A stretch of DNA of 64,000 nucleotides from RGIG4608 sp051867875. GTDB taxonomy: Bacteria > Bacillota > Clostridia > Oscillospirales > CAG-272. Every line of letters starts with the position of its first letter. Position 1 is the stretch's first letter. Below are positions 1-8,265 of the stretch, in pieces. Position numbers and translations under genes: made by a program. The notes beneath the pieces were generated by a model. It worked only from the letters and a program-made list of their open reading frames with translations. It did no database searches and was not told where the DNA came from. The stretch is taken from NCBI GenBank assembly GCA_051867875.1, contig JBJDZG010000001.1, forward strand, positions 1-64,000, written 5' to 3'.

Positions 1-13
1 AACCACATTCCAC

Positions 14-34
14 CACCCCCCTCCCGGGGGGGTG
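14..34. repeat. GC-rich inverted repeat at window edge
   Basis: CACCCCCC (14-21) faces GGGGGGTG (27-34) across a 5-base loop. This is a very strong stem with no T-run after it. It may be the end of an upstream terminator or an inter-operon hairpin; the upstream gene is outside the window. Confidence 0.5.
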
Positions 35-103
35 CAGTTAAAACTTTAATCTGCCCAATTTTTCTTTACAAATAAAAAATAGTAGAAAAAGAGGATTATT
101 TTA

Positions 104-132
104 TTGACTTAGAGTGCTGAATGTGATAAAAT
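104..132 (+). promoter_or_regulatory. Sigma-A promoter of the desulfidase-like gene
   Basis: TTGACT (104-109), a 17-base spacer and TAAAAT (127-132), with the start codon 32 bases after the -10 box. A GAAAGGA ribosome binding site lies just before the ATG at 164. Confidence 0.6.
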
Positions 133-163
133 TAATACGATTATCCCCGAAAGGAAGTACAAT

Positions 164-1450
164 ATGCTTTCAAATGAAATTTACAGAGTATACGAAGATA
201 TACTTATTGAGGAGCTTCAGGTGGCAATGGGATGTACCGAGCCCATCGCAATAGCATACGCGTCGGCTATCGCAAAGAACGCGCTCGGCGTTGCTCCTGT
301 GAAAGTAGTGATTAAACTCAGCGGAAATATAATAAAGAACGTAAAGAGCGTTATCGTGCCGTCAACCGGCGGTATGCACGGCATTGAGAGCGCTGTTTCC
401 GCGGGAGTAGTCAGCGGTAGGTACGACCTAAGACTTGAGCTTCTTTCGGCTCTCACTTACGGGGATATTCCCGCCGTTGAAGATTACAAAAACAACACTG
501 AAATAATACTTGAAGAGCTTGACAGCGCTTGCAATTTCGACCTTTTTATCGAGGCACGCGCCGAGGGACACACAGCACGCGTGCGCATCTCCGACTACCA
601 TACGAATGTAGTCCTCGTAGAGAGAGATGACGCCGACCTCACTTCTAAATATCGCAACGAGGAGATGGAGATAGGTAAGGGCTTAAAGAGTACTGACAGA
701 AGCCTGCTGAATGTCAGGAATATTGTCGAATTTGCCGAAACGGCAAACCTTTCCCGCATAAAGCCCTATATAATGCGGCAGGTGGATATGAATATGGCGA
801 TAGCGCGCGAGGGACTTACCAACGACTACGGCGCAACTATCGGGAAAATTCTATATAAGAACGGAAACGCTCCGATTAAGGATAAACTGAAAGCCTACGC
901 TTCCGCGGGAAGCGACGCGAGAATGAGCGGCTGTGAGCTGCCGGTCTGTATAATTTCGGGCAGCGGAAATCAGGGAATAACCGCATCTGTCCCGGTGGCA
1001 GTGTATGCTTATGAAAACGGCATTGACGAGGATGAAATGATACGCGCTATTCTCGTTTCCGATCTTATAACCGTGCATCAGAAGACGGGAATAGGTACGC
1101 TTTCCGCTTACTGCGGAGCTATCAGCGCAGGCTGCGGGGCGGGTGCGGGAATATGCTATCTTCGGGGCGGAAGATTTCACGAGATAGCACATACACTCGT
1201 AAATGCGGTGGCTATTCTTTCGGGCACAATCTGCGACGGCGCAAAGGCGTCCTGCGCGGCAAAAATAGCCATGGCGGTCGAAGCGGGCTATATGGGATGC
1301 GAAATGGCAAACGCAAATAAACAGTTCTACGGCGGGGACGGAATAGTTACCAAGGGCGTCGAGAACACCATAAGAAACGTCGGAATGCTCGCCCGTGAGG
1401 GAATGAGCGGAACCGATAAGGAGATAATCAAAATAATGCTCGGCAAGTGA
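164..1450 (+). CDS. UPF0597 / CyuA-like L-cysteine desulfidase family protein
   Basis: Full-length member (428 aa) of the serine-dehydratase-alpha-like UPF0597 family (YhaM/CyuA). Characterised members are Fe-S L-cysteine desulfidases releasing sulfide, ammonia and pyruvate. The family signature MGCTEPIAIAYA lies near residues 22-33. Conserved Cys and Gly stretches follow, including SGSGNQGITAS (about 265-275) and a Cys-rich C-terminal half (GAISAGCGAGAGICY; CDGAKASCAAK) that would supply cluster ligands. No signal peptide or membrane segment is present, so it is cytosolic. It has its own promoter and is followed 64 bases later by the M16C peptidase gene, so co-transcription is possible. The substrate (L-Cys versus another beta-substituted amino acid) is inferred from family membership only. 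Confidence 0.8.
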   Translation: MLSNEIYRVYEDILIEELQVAMGCTEPIAIAYASAIAKNALGVAPVKVVIKLSGNIIKNVKSVIVPSTGGMHGIESAVSAGVVSGRYDLRLELLSALTYGDIPAVEDYKNNTEIILEELDSACNFDLFIEARAEGHTARVRISDYHTNVVLVERDDADLTSKYRNEEMEIGKGLKSTDRSLLNVRNIVEFAETANLSRIKPYIMRQVDMNMAIAREGLTNDYGATIGKILYKNGNAPIKDKLKAYASAGSDARMSGCELPVCIISGSGNQGITASVPVAVYAYENGIDEDEMIRAILVSDLITVHQKTGIGTLSAYCGAISAGCGAGAGICYLRGGRFHEIAHTLVNAVAILSGTICDGAKASCAAKIAMAVEAGYMGCEMANANKQFYGGDGIVTKGVENTIRNVGMLAREGMSGTDKEIIKIMLGK

Positions 1451-1514
1451 GCGTTATCCCGAAACTTAATTTGTTTTAATTTATTAGTCAATTTATTGAC
1501 AGATAGGAGATACT

Positions 1515-4319
1515 ATGAAAAACTTTACTTTCAAACAAAAGGTAAGATTTGAGTCCTGCAATTACGACGTGTTCGAATACGAGCACGTAAGCGGCGCAAA
1601 ACTTATCTACATCGATTCGGGCACGGAGGAAAAATCCTTCTGCGCGGCATTTAAGACGATTCCCGAGGACTCCACGGGCGTATTCCACATTCTCGAGCAC
1701 TCCGTTCTTGACGGCTCAAAGAATTACCCCATGAACTCGCCCTTCCTCTTTATGGTTAAAAACTCGATGAATACCTTCCTTAACGCGATGACCTTCCAGG
1801 GCAAGACGATGTATCCCGTCGCTTCCTGCAACCCCGACGACTTTGAAAATCTGATGAAGGTTTACCTTGACGCGGTTTTTAATCCTCTTCTTGCAGAGGG
1901 CACGTTCTTACGCGAGGGCTGGCACATTGAAAAATCCGAGAACGGCTACGATATCAAGGGCGTCGTTTATAACGAAATGCAGGGCGCGTGCGCTTCCATT
2001 CAGCGCCAGCTTTACGCTGCTATGACCGCCGACCTCTATCCCGATACGTATCAGGCGTTCAATTCAGGCGGTGAGCCCGACGTTATCCCCAGCCTTACTT
2101 ACGAGAATTATCTCAAATCTTACAGAAAATATTACAGCACAGCAAACTGCGTGCTCTTCCTTCGCGGTAATATGGACGTCGACAGATATACCGATATTAT
2201 CGACGAATGGCTTGCGGGTGCATCTCAGGAGAGAAGCGAGATAGTCCACAACATTCAAGGACCTAACACAAGAGTTTGCGAGCACGAGTACCCCATTTCT
2301 CCCTCCGAGGACACAAAGGGTAAGACGAATATTATCTATTCCTATAATCTCGGATTTTTCAGCCAGACCGAGAGAATGATAGCTTGCAATCTTCTCTCCG
2401 CTTACCTGATGGATAATAACGCCTCTCCTCTTAAAAAGGCACTTATAAGCAGCGGTCTTATGCAGGATGCGGATATCTATAATTCCGACGACGATATTCA
2501 GCTCTCCTTCGGTATCGCGGCTTATAATACCGAAAAAGAGCACAGAGATGCTATCAAAAAGGTAATCGACGATACCGTGAGAGGTATTATCGAAAACGGC
2601 GTTGATAAGGACACTATCCTCTCCCTCATTTCTTCGACAGCATTCAAGATGAAAGAGAAGAGAAACGCAGTTATCGGTCTTTGCGTTGACGACTTCATAA
2701 ATATCGCAAACAATATATTCTATAACGTACCCCTCAACAGCGGTTTTGAACTTGACGGGATATTTGAAAAGTTTGAAAAAGAGCTTGACAACGGTTACTT
2801 TGAAAATCTTCTCCGCGAGATATTCTTCGATAACGATATAACGGCAATTTCCGTTCTCGTTCCCGTCAATAGGGAGTCCAATGTGGCACACCTCGCAACC
2901 GTTGAAAAGTACACTGCACCTCTTTCAACCGAAGAAAAGGACGAAGCGTATAACAGATTTATCGAGGGCACGAAGCTCGCTATGGAGAGAGATACACCCG
3001 AAACCGTCGCAAAGATGCCAACTCTCTCGCTTGATAAGCTTACGAAAGAGCTTCCCGTAAGAGAATTTTCAGCAGACGGAAAGGTGCTCCATACCCCCGC
3101 ACAGACAAACGGCGTTGCATATTTCCGCTACTATTTCTCACTTAAAGGACTTGACGCAGACGATGCTATGACAGCGGCTCTTATCGCAAAAACTCTCGGA
3201 GATTTTGCAACGGAGAATTCGACGGTAAATGAACTTACTAACCGCATTTACAGATACGCAGGTAAGCTCAAATTCTCAACAGACGTCGTCCCTCATACTC
3301 TCACGGATGCTGACCCTTACATCACGGTAAGCGTGGCTTGCCTTGAAAAGAACACGAAGCAGGCGTTTGACGTAATCAGCGAAATCCTCACGAAAACGGT
3401 TTACGACGAGGAAACCGCCAAGGCACTTATAGCCCGCGAGCTCAATAATATCAAGATGACGTTCATGGGCAGCGGCGTAATGCTTGCTCTCAATACTTCC
3501 GAATCCCTCGTTTCCGCAAACGGTTATTATAACTGCCTCTTTGACGGATACGAGTTCTATAAAAAGCTCACGGAATACAGCGAAAACGTAAAGGCGCTCT
3601 GCGAAAACGCACAGAGCCTTCTTTCCCGTATTTTCAACGAGGGTAACCTCAAATACATCGGTCTTACGGGCGACAAAGCACTCCTTGAAAACAGACTCGA
3701 GCTTCCCGAGGGCGGAGAAATCAGCGGAGACTCTCTCAACAGAGAAGATAAGCACAGCGTTGCTTTTGCAATTCCCGCAGGTATCAGCTTCAACGTCCGC
3801 TCGCTCGATATCACCGACGTGCTTCCTTTCAGCGGTAAGCACATGGCACTCTCCAATCTTCTTACTTACGGATACCTCTGGCACAATATCCGTGAGGTGG
3901 GCGGTGCTTACGGCACGGGACTCCGCTTTGCAAGACGCGGCGTTATGAGCGTGTACTCCTTCCGCGACCCCAAGGTTAAGGAAACGTACGAGCTTTACGA
4001 CAATATCGCAGAGTATCTTAAAACGAACGAGTTTACCGACGGCGAAATTCTCGGCTGCATCATCAGTACACTTGCCGACTTCGTAAATCCCAAGAGCGTT
4101 GATAGCCAAGGATATGAAAACGAGTTCGGTTATCTGTCAGGATACACGAACGAGGAAAGAGCAAGACACATGGCAGAGGTCCTCTCCTTTACAAAGGAAG
4201 ATATCAAGTCATTTATCCCCGTATTTGAGAAATTCAGAGACAGAGCGGTTGAGTGTTCTGTCGGAAACGGCAACGCGCAGACTGAATACGGAAAGTTCGA
4301 TGAGATAATCAACCTGTAA
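1515..4319 (+). CDS. M16C family zinc metallopeptidase (presequence-protease type)
   Basis: A 934-residue peptidase of the insulinase superfamily, subfamily M16C (PreP/Cym1-like). The inverted zinc motif HILEH sits at residues 58-62, and a distal glutamate region follows (GVVYNEMQGA, about 151-160). As in other M16C enzymes, one chain holds both halves of the chamber, and the second half carries the inactive lobe. No signal peptide is seen, so the likely role is cytosolic degradation of unfolded or signal-type peptides. An AGGAG ribosome binding site precedes the ATG. The gene ends at a strong bidirectional terminator (4331-4367). The substrate is not determinable. Confidence 0.9.
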   Translation: MKNFTFKQKVRFESCNYDVFEYEHVSGAKLIYIDSGTEEKSFCAAFKTIPEDSTGVFHILEHSVLDGSKNYPMNSPFLFMVKNSMNTFLNAMTFQGKTMYPVASCNPDDFENLMKVYLDAVFNPLLAEGTFLREGWHIEKSENGYDIKGVVYNEMQGACASIQRQLYAAMTADLYPDTYQAFNSGGEPDVIPSLTYENYLKSYRKYYSTANCVLFLRGNMDVDRYTDIIDEWLAGASQERSEIVHNIQGPNTRVCEHEYPISPSEDTKGKTNIIYSYNLGFFSQTERMIACNLLSAYLMDNNASPLKKALISSGLMQDADIYNSDDDIQLSFGIAAYNTEKEHRDAIKKVIDDTVRGIIENGVDKDTILSLISSTAFKMKEKRNAVIGLCVDDFINIANNIFYNVPLNSGFELDGIFEKFEKELDNGYFENLLREIFFDNDITAISVLVPVNRESNVAHLATVEKYTAPLSTEEKDEAYNRFIEGTKLAMERDTPETVAKMPTLSLDKLTKELPVREFSADGKVLHTPAQTNGVAYFRYYFSLKGLDADDAMTAALIAKTLGDFATENSTVNELTNRIYRYAGKLKFSTDVVPHTLTDADPYITVSVACLEKNTKQAFDVISEILTKTVYDEETAKALIARELNNIKMTFMGSGVMLALNTSESLVSANGYYNCLFDGYEFYKKLTEYSENVKALCENAQSLLSRIFNEGNLKYIGLTGDKALLENRLELPEGGEISGDSLNREDKHSVAFAIPAGISFNVRSLDITDVLPFSGKHMALSNLLTYGYLWHNIREVGGAYGTGLRFARRGVMSVYSFRDPKVKETYELYDNIAEYLKTNEFTDGEILGCIISTLADFVNPKSVDSQGYENEFGYLSGYTNEERARHMAEVLSFTKEDIKSFIPVFEKFRDRAVECSVGNGNAQTEYGKFDEIINL

Positions 4320-4330
4320 TCAATCTTTAT

Positions 4331-4367
4331 AAAGCAAAAGGCGAGAATTTTTCTCGCCTTTTGCTTT
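4331..4367. terminator. Bidirectional intrinsic terminator
   Basis: A 17-base perfect stem (4331-4347 with 4351-4367, 3-base loop) with an A-rich left flank and T-rich right flank. It lies between the convergent M16C peptidase and esterase genes and can serve both strands. Confidence 0.85.
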
Positions 4368-4374
4368 GTTATTA

Positions 4375-5193
4375 TTAATGTTTTTTAATCCATCTGTCCG
4401 CCAGCTCAACCCAATCGGAGCAGGGGTGATGCTCGTCCTCGGAAATGTAGTCGCAGGTTTCGTGTGTTGCCAAGGAGATACCGTGAGGACCGCTGGGAAA
4501 CAGCACGAGCTCGTGCTCAACTCCGTGCTTTTCAAGGGCGTTTGCTATTTGAACTGAGTTCTGCACTGGCACGGAACTGTCATCCTCCGTGTGCCAGATA
4601 AATGCGGGCGGAGTGTTTGCGTCAACGTGCAAATCGAGCGAAAACAGATGCTTTTGCCCGTCCGTGGGATTTTCGCTTCCGCAGAAATGCGTAAGAGTTC
4701 CAACGTGTGTCGGGCAGGTAACGGTAACTACGGGATAGCAGAGCACCATGCCGTCGGGACGGCAAAACTCTCTGTCAAAATTCTCTCCCAGAACTTTCAG
4801 AACGTCGTCGGTTTTGTATATCGTTCCCGCGGAGAGAGCAAGATGTCCGCCCGCGGAAAATCCGAGCGTGTAAATGCCGTCGGGCATTACGTTGTAAGCC
4901 TCTGCGTTCTCTCTTATGTGCTTTATCGAGAGCATAATTTCAGAAAGAGGAAGAAGTCCCGACGCCTTCTCGCCAACCGAATAAGTAAGCACGAAAACGT
5001 TGTAACCGCGCGCCAGAAAAGCGAGAGCTATGGGCTCGTTTTCGCGCTCCGAAACGAACTGATAACCGCCGCCGGGACATACGAGAAGGGCACGTCTCGG
5101 AGCGTTGTGCATCTCGGGCGGATTGTCTCTTATATATGTCGTAAGAAATGCATCTTCATCTTGCGGAAATAAATAAAGCTTTTCGATTTTCAT
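4375..5193 (-). CDS. Alpha/beta-hydrolase, acetyl-xylan-esterase/lipase-like
   Basis: A 272-residue cytosolic alpha/beta-hydrolase. An oxyanion-loop motif (CPGGGYQ, residues 39-45) precedes the nucleophile elbow GFSAGG (Ser113). The acid (TEDDSSVP) and histidine (SGPHGIS) follow near the C-terminus, so the Ser-Asp-His triad appears complete. It resembles the BD-FAE/acetylesterase (Aes-like, BnlC) group that deacetylates carbohydrate esters. It stands alone on the minus strand with its own promoter (5224-5251) and an AAGGAG ribosome binding site. No carbohydrate gene is adjacent, so the substrate is open. Confidence 0.8.
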   Translation of the reverse strand: MKIEKLYLFPQDEDAFLTTYIRDNPPEMHNAPRRALLVCPGGGYQFVSERENEPIALAFLARGYNVFVLTYSVGEKASGLLPLSEIMLSIKHIRENAEAYNVMPDGIYTLGFSAGGHLALSAGTIYKTDDVLKVLGENFDREFCRPDGMVLCYPVVTVTCPTHVGTLTHFCGSENPTDGQKHLFSLDLHVDANTPPAFIWHTEDDSSVPVQNSVQIANALEKHGVEHELVLFPSGPHGISLATHETCDYISEDEHHPCSDWVELADRWIKKH

Positions 5194-5223
5194 ATTTTTT
5201 CTCCTTGATTTTACTTTGCCTTT

Positions 5224-5251
5224 ATTATATCACCATTTTAATTTTTGTCAA
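5224..5251 (-). promoter_or_regulatory. Sigma-A promoter of the esterase gene
   Basis: On the minus strand TTGACA (5251-5246) is followed after 16 bases by TATAAT (5229-5224), about 30 bases upstream of the ATG at 5193. Confidence 0.7.
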
Positions 5252-5318
5252 GAATTCAGGTATATTTTCCCGCGGATAAGAGAAAACTATTTTTACCGAA
5301 ACGAAAAGGAGAAATCAA

Positions 5319-5771
5319 ATGAATAATAATACCAAACCCAACAAAGACGCCGAGCTTTTGCAGGACATTTATTCAAACGTCAAAATGGGCTCCGAGTCCA
5401 TAATAAATCTCTTGCCGAAGATTAAGGATGACGATATGAAAACCTTTATGACCGCACAGCTCAATCAGTATGAGAAGTACGCAAAAAACGTCAAGGACAA
5501 GCTTATAATGCAGGGCGTAGAGCCGAAAGAGCCCAATATGATGTCCAAAGTCAGTGCAAAGATAGGAATGGAGATGAAATCCATGCAGGACAGCACAACC
5601 TCTCACATGGCGGAGATGATGGTACAGGGCTCAACTATGGATGTTACCGACCTTTTGCAGAAGGTGAGCACCTACGAAAACTTGCCCGAATGTAAGAAGA
5701 GCGTCGCACTCGCCAAGGAGATAGTCGATTTCGAGGAGAAAAATATCGAAAAAATGAAACAGTTTTTATAA
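5319..5771 (+). CDS. Predicted helical-bundle protein of unknown function
   Basis: A 150-residue soluble protein, almost entirely predicted alpha-helix, with many Met and Lys residues and no Cys, signal or membrane segment. The pattern of four amphipathic helices (about 10-35, 38-65, 75-110, 120-148) resembles the DUF2383/ferritin-like four-helix-bundle fold, but I see no clear E-x-x-H metal motif. An AAGGAG ribosome binding site precedes the ATG. It lies upstream of a small CxxC redox protein, but that gene has its own promoter, so the two need not act together. The function is not assigned. Confidence 0.65.
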   Translation: MNNNTKPNKDAELLQDIYSNVKMGSESIINLLPKIKDDDMKTFMTAQLNQYEKYAKNVKDKLIMQGVEPKEPNMMSKVSAKIGMEMKSMQDSTTSHMAEMMVQGSTMDVTDLLQKVSTYENLPECKKSVALAKEIVDFEEKNIEKMKQFL

Positions 5772-5789
5772 AAAAGTCGTCTTAGATAA

Positions 5790-5818
5790 TTGACACGGAG
5801 AAGAAAATGTTATATAAT
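5790..5818 (+). promoter_or_regulatory. Sigma-A promoter of the DUF1858 gene
   Basis: TTGACA (5790-5795), 17-base spacer, TATAAT (5813-5818), followed by a CGGAG ribosome binding site and the ATG at 5854. Confidence 0.8.
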
Positions 5819-5853
5819 CATTATGTAATATTTTTAAGAACGGAGAAATTAAA

Positions 5854-6051
5854 ATGCAGATAACGAAAGAATCCATTATCGGCGATATTCTTGACTTTAA
5901 CCCCGATACGGCAGTATTTTTCTTTGAAATAGGAATGCACTGCCTCGGTTGCCCCGCTTCCCGTGGCGAATCCGTAGCTGACGCTTGTGCGGTTCACGGA
6001 ACGGACGCTGACGAACTTGTTAAGAAGCTCAACGATTTTTTGGGAAATTAA
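5854..6051 (+). CDS. DUF1858 domain protein (hybrid-cluster-associated redox disulfide type)
   Basis: A 65-residue single-domain protein of the DUF1858 family, often called hybrid-cluster-protein-associated redox disulfide domain. The core GMHCLGCPAS places the CxxC pair around residues 30-33, flanked by the conserved N-terminal ITKESIIGDIL and C-terminal helix. The family occurs in anaerobes near Fe-S and nitrosative/oxidative-stress genes and is presumed to take part in thiol redox chemistry. It is monocistronic, with its own promoter and a terminator directly after the stop. Confidence 0.85.
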   Translation: MQITKESIIGDILDFNPDTAVFFFEIGMHCLGCPASRGESVADACAVHGTDADELVKKLNDFLGN

Positions 6052-6059
6052 TTAAAGCA

Positions 6060-6085
6060 AAAGAGCCTTGAAAAAGGCTCTTTTT
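6060..6085 (+). terminator. Intrinsic terminator after DUF1858 gene
   Basis: AAAGAGCCTT (6060-6069) pairs with AAGGCTCTTT (6074-6083), with a T-run from 6081 on. Its position rules out a start codon for the next gene before about 6090. Confidence 0.85.
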
Positions 6086-6100
6086 GCACTTGGAGTAATA

Positions 6101-6784
6101 ATGGAAAGCATTAAAATAAATGACAGATTGCTTACCGCAGTTTCTTTTGTAAGAGAGGGCGCGCGCTTAGCGGACGTCGGCACCGACCACGCCTATCTGC
6201 CGATATTTTTGCTCTCGCAAGGCAAAATCAAGAGCGCCGTCGCGTCCGATATCAACGAAGGACCTCTCGCCAAAGCAAGAGAAAACATAGCAAAATACGG
6301 CTTTGAGGACCGCATTTCCACGGTGCTCTGCGACGGACTTGCAAAAATTGACGGAGAGCTTGCGGACGATATAGCGGTGTTCGGAATGGGCGGAGAGCTT
6401 ATAGTCAAAATAATTGACGAGGCACAATGGCTTAAAAAGAGCGAAAAAAGGCTTATTCTTCAACCCATGACTCACCCCGAAAAGCTCCGTGAATACCTTG
6501 CAGAGAACGGATTTCGTATTATCGGCGAGAGCCTTTCGCTCGACAGAGGCAAGATATATCAGACCGTCTGCGCGGAATATGACGGAATAAAAAGAGAATA
6601 CGACGGCTTTACCCTGCTTTTCGGTGAATATATATTAAGAGAAGGCGGAGAGCTTCTTGAAAGGCTTCAAAAGACCGTCAAAGCACAGCTTGAACGCAAA
6701 ATAGCAGGCAAGCGCGAGGGCGGAGAAGACATAGAATACGAGCTTTATCTGCTCCGAAAAATTGATGAATACATAGAGAGGTGA
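6101..6784 (+). CDS. trmK: tRNA (adenine(22)-N1)-methyltransferase TrmK
   Basis: A 227-residue SAM-dependent Rossmann methyltransferase of the TrmK (YqfN) family, which makes m1A22 in bacterial tRNA. Visible motifs are GTDHAYLPI (SAM-binding motif I, about residues 24-32), FGMGGELI, and LQPMTHPEKLREYL, which is diagnostic of TrmK. The ATG at 6101 was chosen because an upstream in-frame TTG lies inside the terminator of the preceding gene, while GGAG at 6092-6095 is correctly spaced from 6101. The next gene follows almost without a gap (the NIF3 gene), the usual Firmicutes arrangement. Confidence 0.92.
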   Translation: MESIKINDRLLTAVSFVREGARLADVGTDHAYLPIFLLSQGKIKSAVASDINEGPLAKARENIAKYGFEDRISTVLCDGLAKIDGELADDIAVFGMGGELIVKIIDEAQWLKKSEKRLILQPMTHPEKLREYLAENGFRIIGESLSLDRGKIYQTVCAEYDGIKREYDGFTLLFGEYILREGGELLERLQKTVKAQLERKIAGKREGGEDIEYELYLLRKIDEYIER

Positions 6785-6789
6785 AAGAA

Positions 6790-7557
6790 ATGACAGTAGA
6801 CAGACTTTACGCATATTTGAACACGAGAATACCTAAAACTCTCTCATGCGAATGGGATAACGACGGACTGATGTGCTGTCCCGACGGCAACCGAGAGATA
6901 AAAAAGATACTTTTCTGCATGGACGTAACCCCGGATGCAATAGAGCGCGCAATTGAGGGCGGATTTGACCTCATAATCTCCCACCACCCCTTGATTTTCA
7001 AGGGAGTAAAGAACGTCGCAGGCGACTTCGGTATTCCGTCAAGGATAATTAAACTTATAAAGAACGATATCTCCGTAATGTCCTTCCATACCCGCTTTGA
7101 CGCAGTTGACGGCGGTGTAAATGATGCTCTTGCGGATATTTTTGAACTCCAAAGCGTTGAAAAGATTGAATGTGACGGCGTTGACCTTATGAGAATCGGA
7201 TATCTCCCCGAAGAAATGACGCTTGAAGCGTTTGTTGGCCTTGTAAGGGAAAAACTCGGCTGTGAGCACCTCGCTTATACAAAAAACAGCAACACCGTCC
7301 GCAGAGTAGCACTCGTCGGCGGAAGCGGAGGAAGCTATATTGTGCGCGCACACCTTGCGGGTGCGGATACATACCTTACGGGCGAGGCGGGATATCACAA
7401 CCTTACTGACTCCCGCGACAGCCGGATAAATGTAGTTGAGGCAGGGCACTACTACACTGAAAATGTCGCTCTTCCTTACCTTGCAAGGTTCGTGCTTGAG
7501 CTTGACAATACCATCGAGTGCGAATTTTATTCAAGCAATGTAATCAAGCAAATATAA
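6790..7557 (+). CDS. Nif3-like dinuclear metal centre protein (DUF34/YqfO family)
   Basis: A 255-residue protein of the NIF3/DUF34 family, short form without the inserted PII-like domain. Metal ligands are visible: SHHPLIFKG (two His), HTRFDAVDGG and, near the C-terminus, EAGHYYTE. GTP-cyclohydrolase-like activity and tRNA-related roles have been proposed for the family; its function here is unproven. The ATG at 6790 is preferred over the GTG at 6781, because the sequence AGAGAGGTG that contains that GTG serves as the ribosome binding site. It is coupled to trmK, with the trmK stop 5 bases upstream. Confidence 0.88.
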   Translation: MTVDRLYAYLNTRIPKTLSCEWDNDGLMCCPDGNREIKKILFCMDVTPDAIERAIEGGFDLIISHHPLIFKGVKNVAGDFGIPSRIIKLIKNDISVMSFHTRFDAVDGGVNDALADIFELQSVEKIECDGVDLMRIGYLPEEMTLEAFVGLVREKLGCEHLAYTKNSNTVRRVALVGGSGGSYIVRAHLAGADTYLTGEAGYHNLTDSRDSRINVVEAGHYYTENVALPYLARFVLELDNTIECEFYSSNVIKQI

Positions 7558-7575
7558 AGAAAAGAGGATAATTTT

Positions 7576-8265
7576 ATGACGTATGTTGTTTCAAATCTAT
7601 ACGGCAGACTTGACAGATTTGAAAATCTGCTTAAAAAGATAAATTTCAGGGAGAGGGACGTAATGTACGTTCTCGGAAATATCGTCGATTACGGTGAGCA
7701 GTCCGTTGAACTCGTAAACGAACTCTCCGCGAGATATAATATATACAGCGTGCTCGGCGAGCATGACTATAAGGCGTATCTGCTTCTTTCAGAGTTTGAC
7801 AGAATAGTAAGAGAGGGCGGTGCTCCCTCGGCATCTTTTTCAAAGGACCTTGTCGAGTGGACGCAGAACGGCGGTCAGCCCACTCTTGAAGCGTTTAAGG
7901 ACGCCGACGCCGATTCCAAAGAGGGCTTTCTTGACTATCTTGCCGACCTTCCCGTGTTTGAGGAGGTTGACCTGAACGGCAAACAGTTCGTCCTCACTTG
8001 CAGAGGAATTGACGGTTTTATGAGAGATACCGATATCTACGATTATGACCTTGAAGCATTTATCGAGGGCGATTTTGACGTAAACACTACCTATTTTGAG
8101 GATAGACAGATGGTTGTCGGATATCTTGATTACGGCAATACTCCCGAGGGCTTTGCGGGCAAGGTAATCGTAAAAAATAATAATATCGCACTCGCCTGCG
8201 ATATCTCCGAGAACGATGCAGTAGTATGTTACTGCCTTGAAAGCGGCGACACATATTATGTCTGA
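7576..8265 (+). CDS. PPP-type metallophosphoesterase homologue with altered catalytic motifs
   Basis: A 229-residue protein aligning by eye with PPP-family Ser/Thr or diadenosine-tetraphosphate phosphatases. It starts YVVSNLYGRLDRF where active relatives read VVGDIHGR, continues LGNIVDYG instead of GDIVDRG, and has LGEHDY instead of GNHD. The first-motif Asp and His, the bridging Asp of motif II and the Asn of motif III are therefore all replaced, so binding of the usual dinuclear metal is doubtful. It sits between nif3 and rlmD, overlaps rlmD by 8 bases and has an AGAGGA ribosome binding site. It is probably a non-catalytic (regulatory or binding) paralogue. Confidence 0.7.
   Translation: MTYVVSNLYGRLDRFENLLKKINFRERDVMYVLGNIVDYGEQSVELVNELSARYNIYSVLGEHDYKAYLLLSEFDRIVREGGAPSASFSKDLVEWTQNGGQPTLEAFKDADADSKEGFLDYLADLPVFEEVDLNGKQFVLTCRGIDGFMRDTDIYDYDLEAFIEGDFDVNTTYFEDRQMVVGYLDYGNTPEGFAGKVIVKNNNIALACDISENDAVVCYCLESGDTYYV

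Noticed and set aside
1496..1501. TTGACA before the M16C gene
   Set aside because: Only 14 bases from the start codon with no -10 box possible; a chance match.
2064..4109. Several long minus-strand frames
   Set aside because: All lie inside the M16C peptidase gene on the opposite strand and have no initiation signals.
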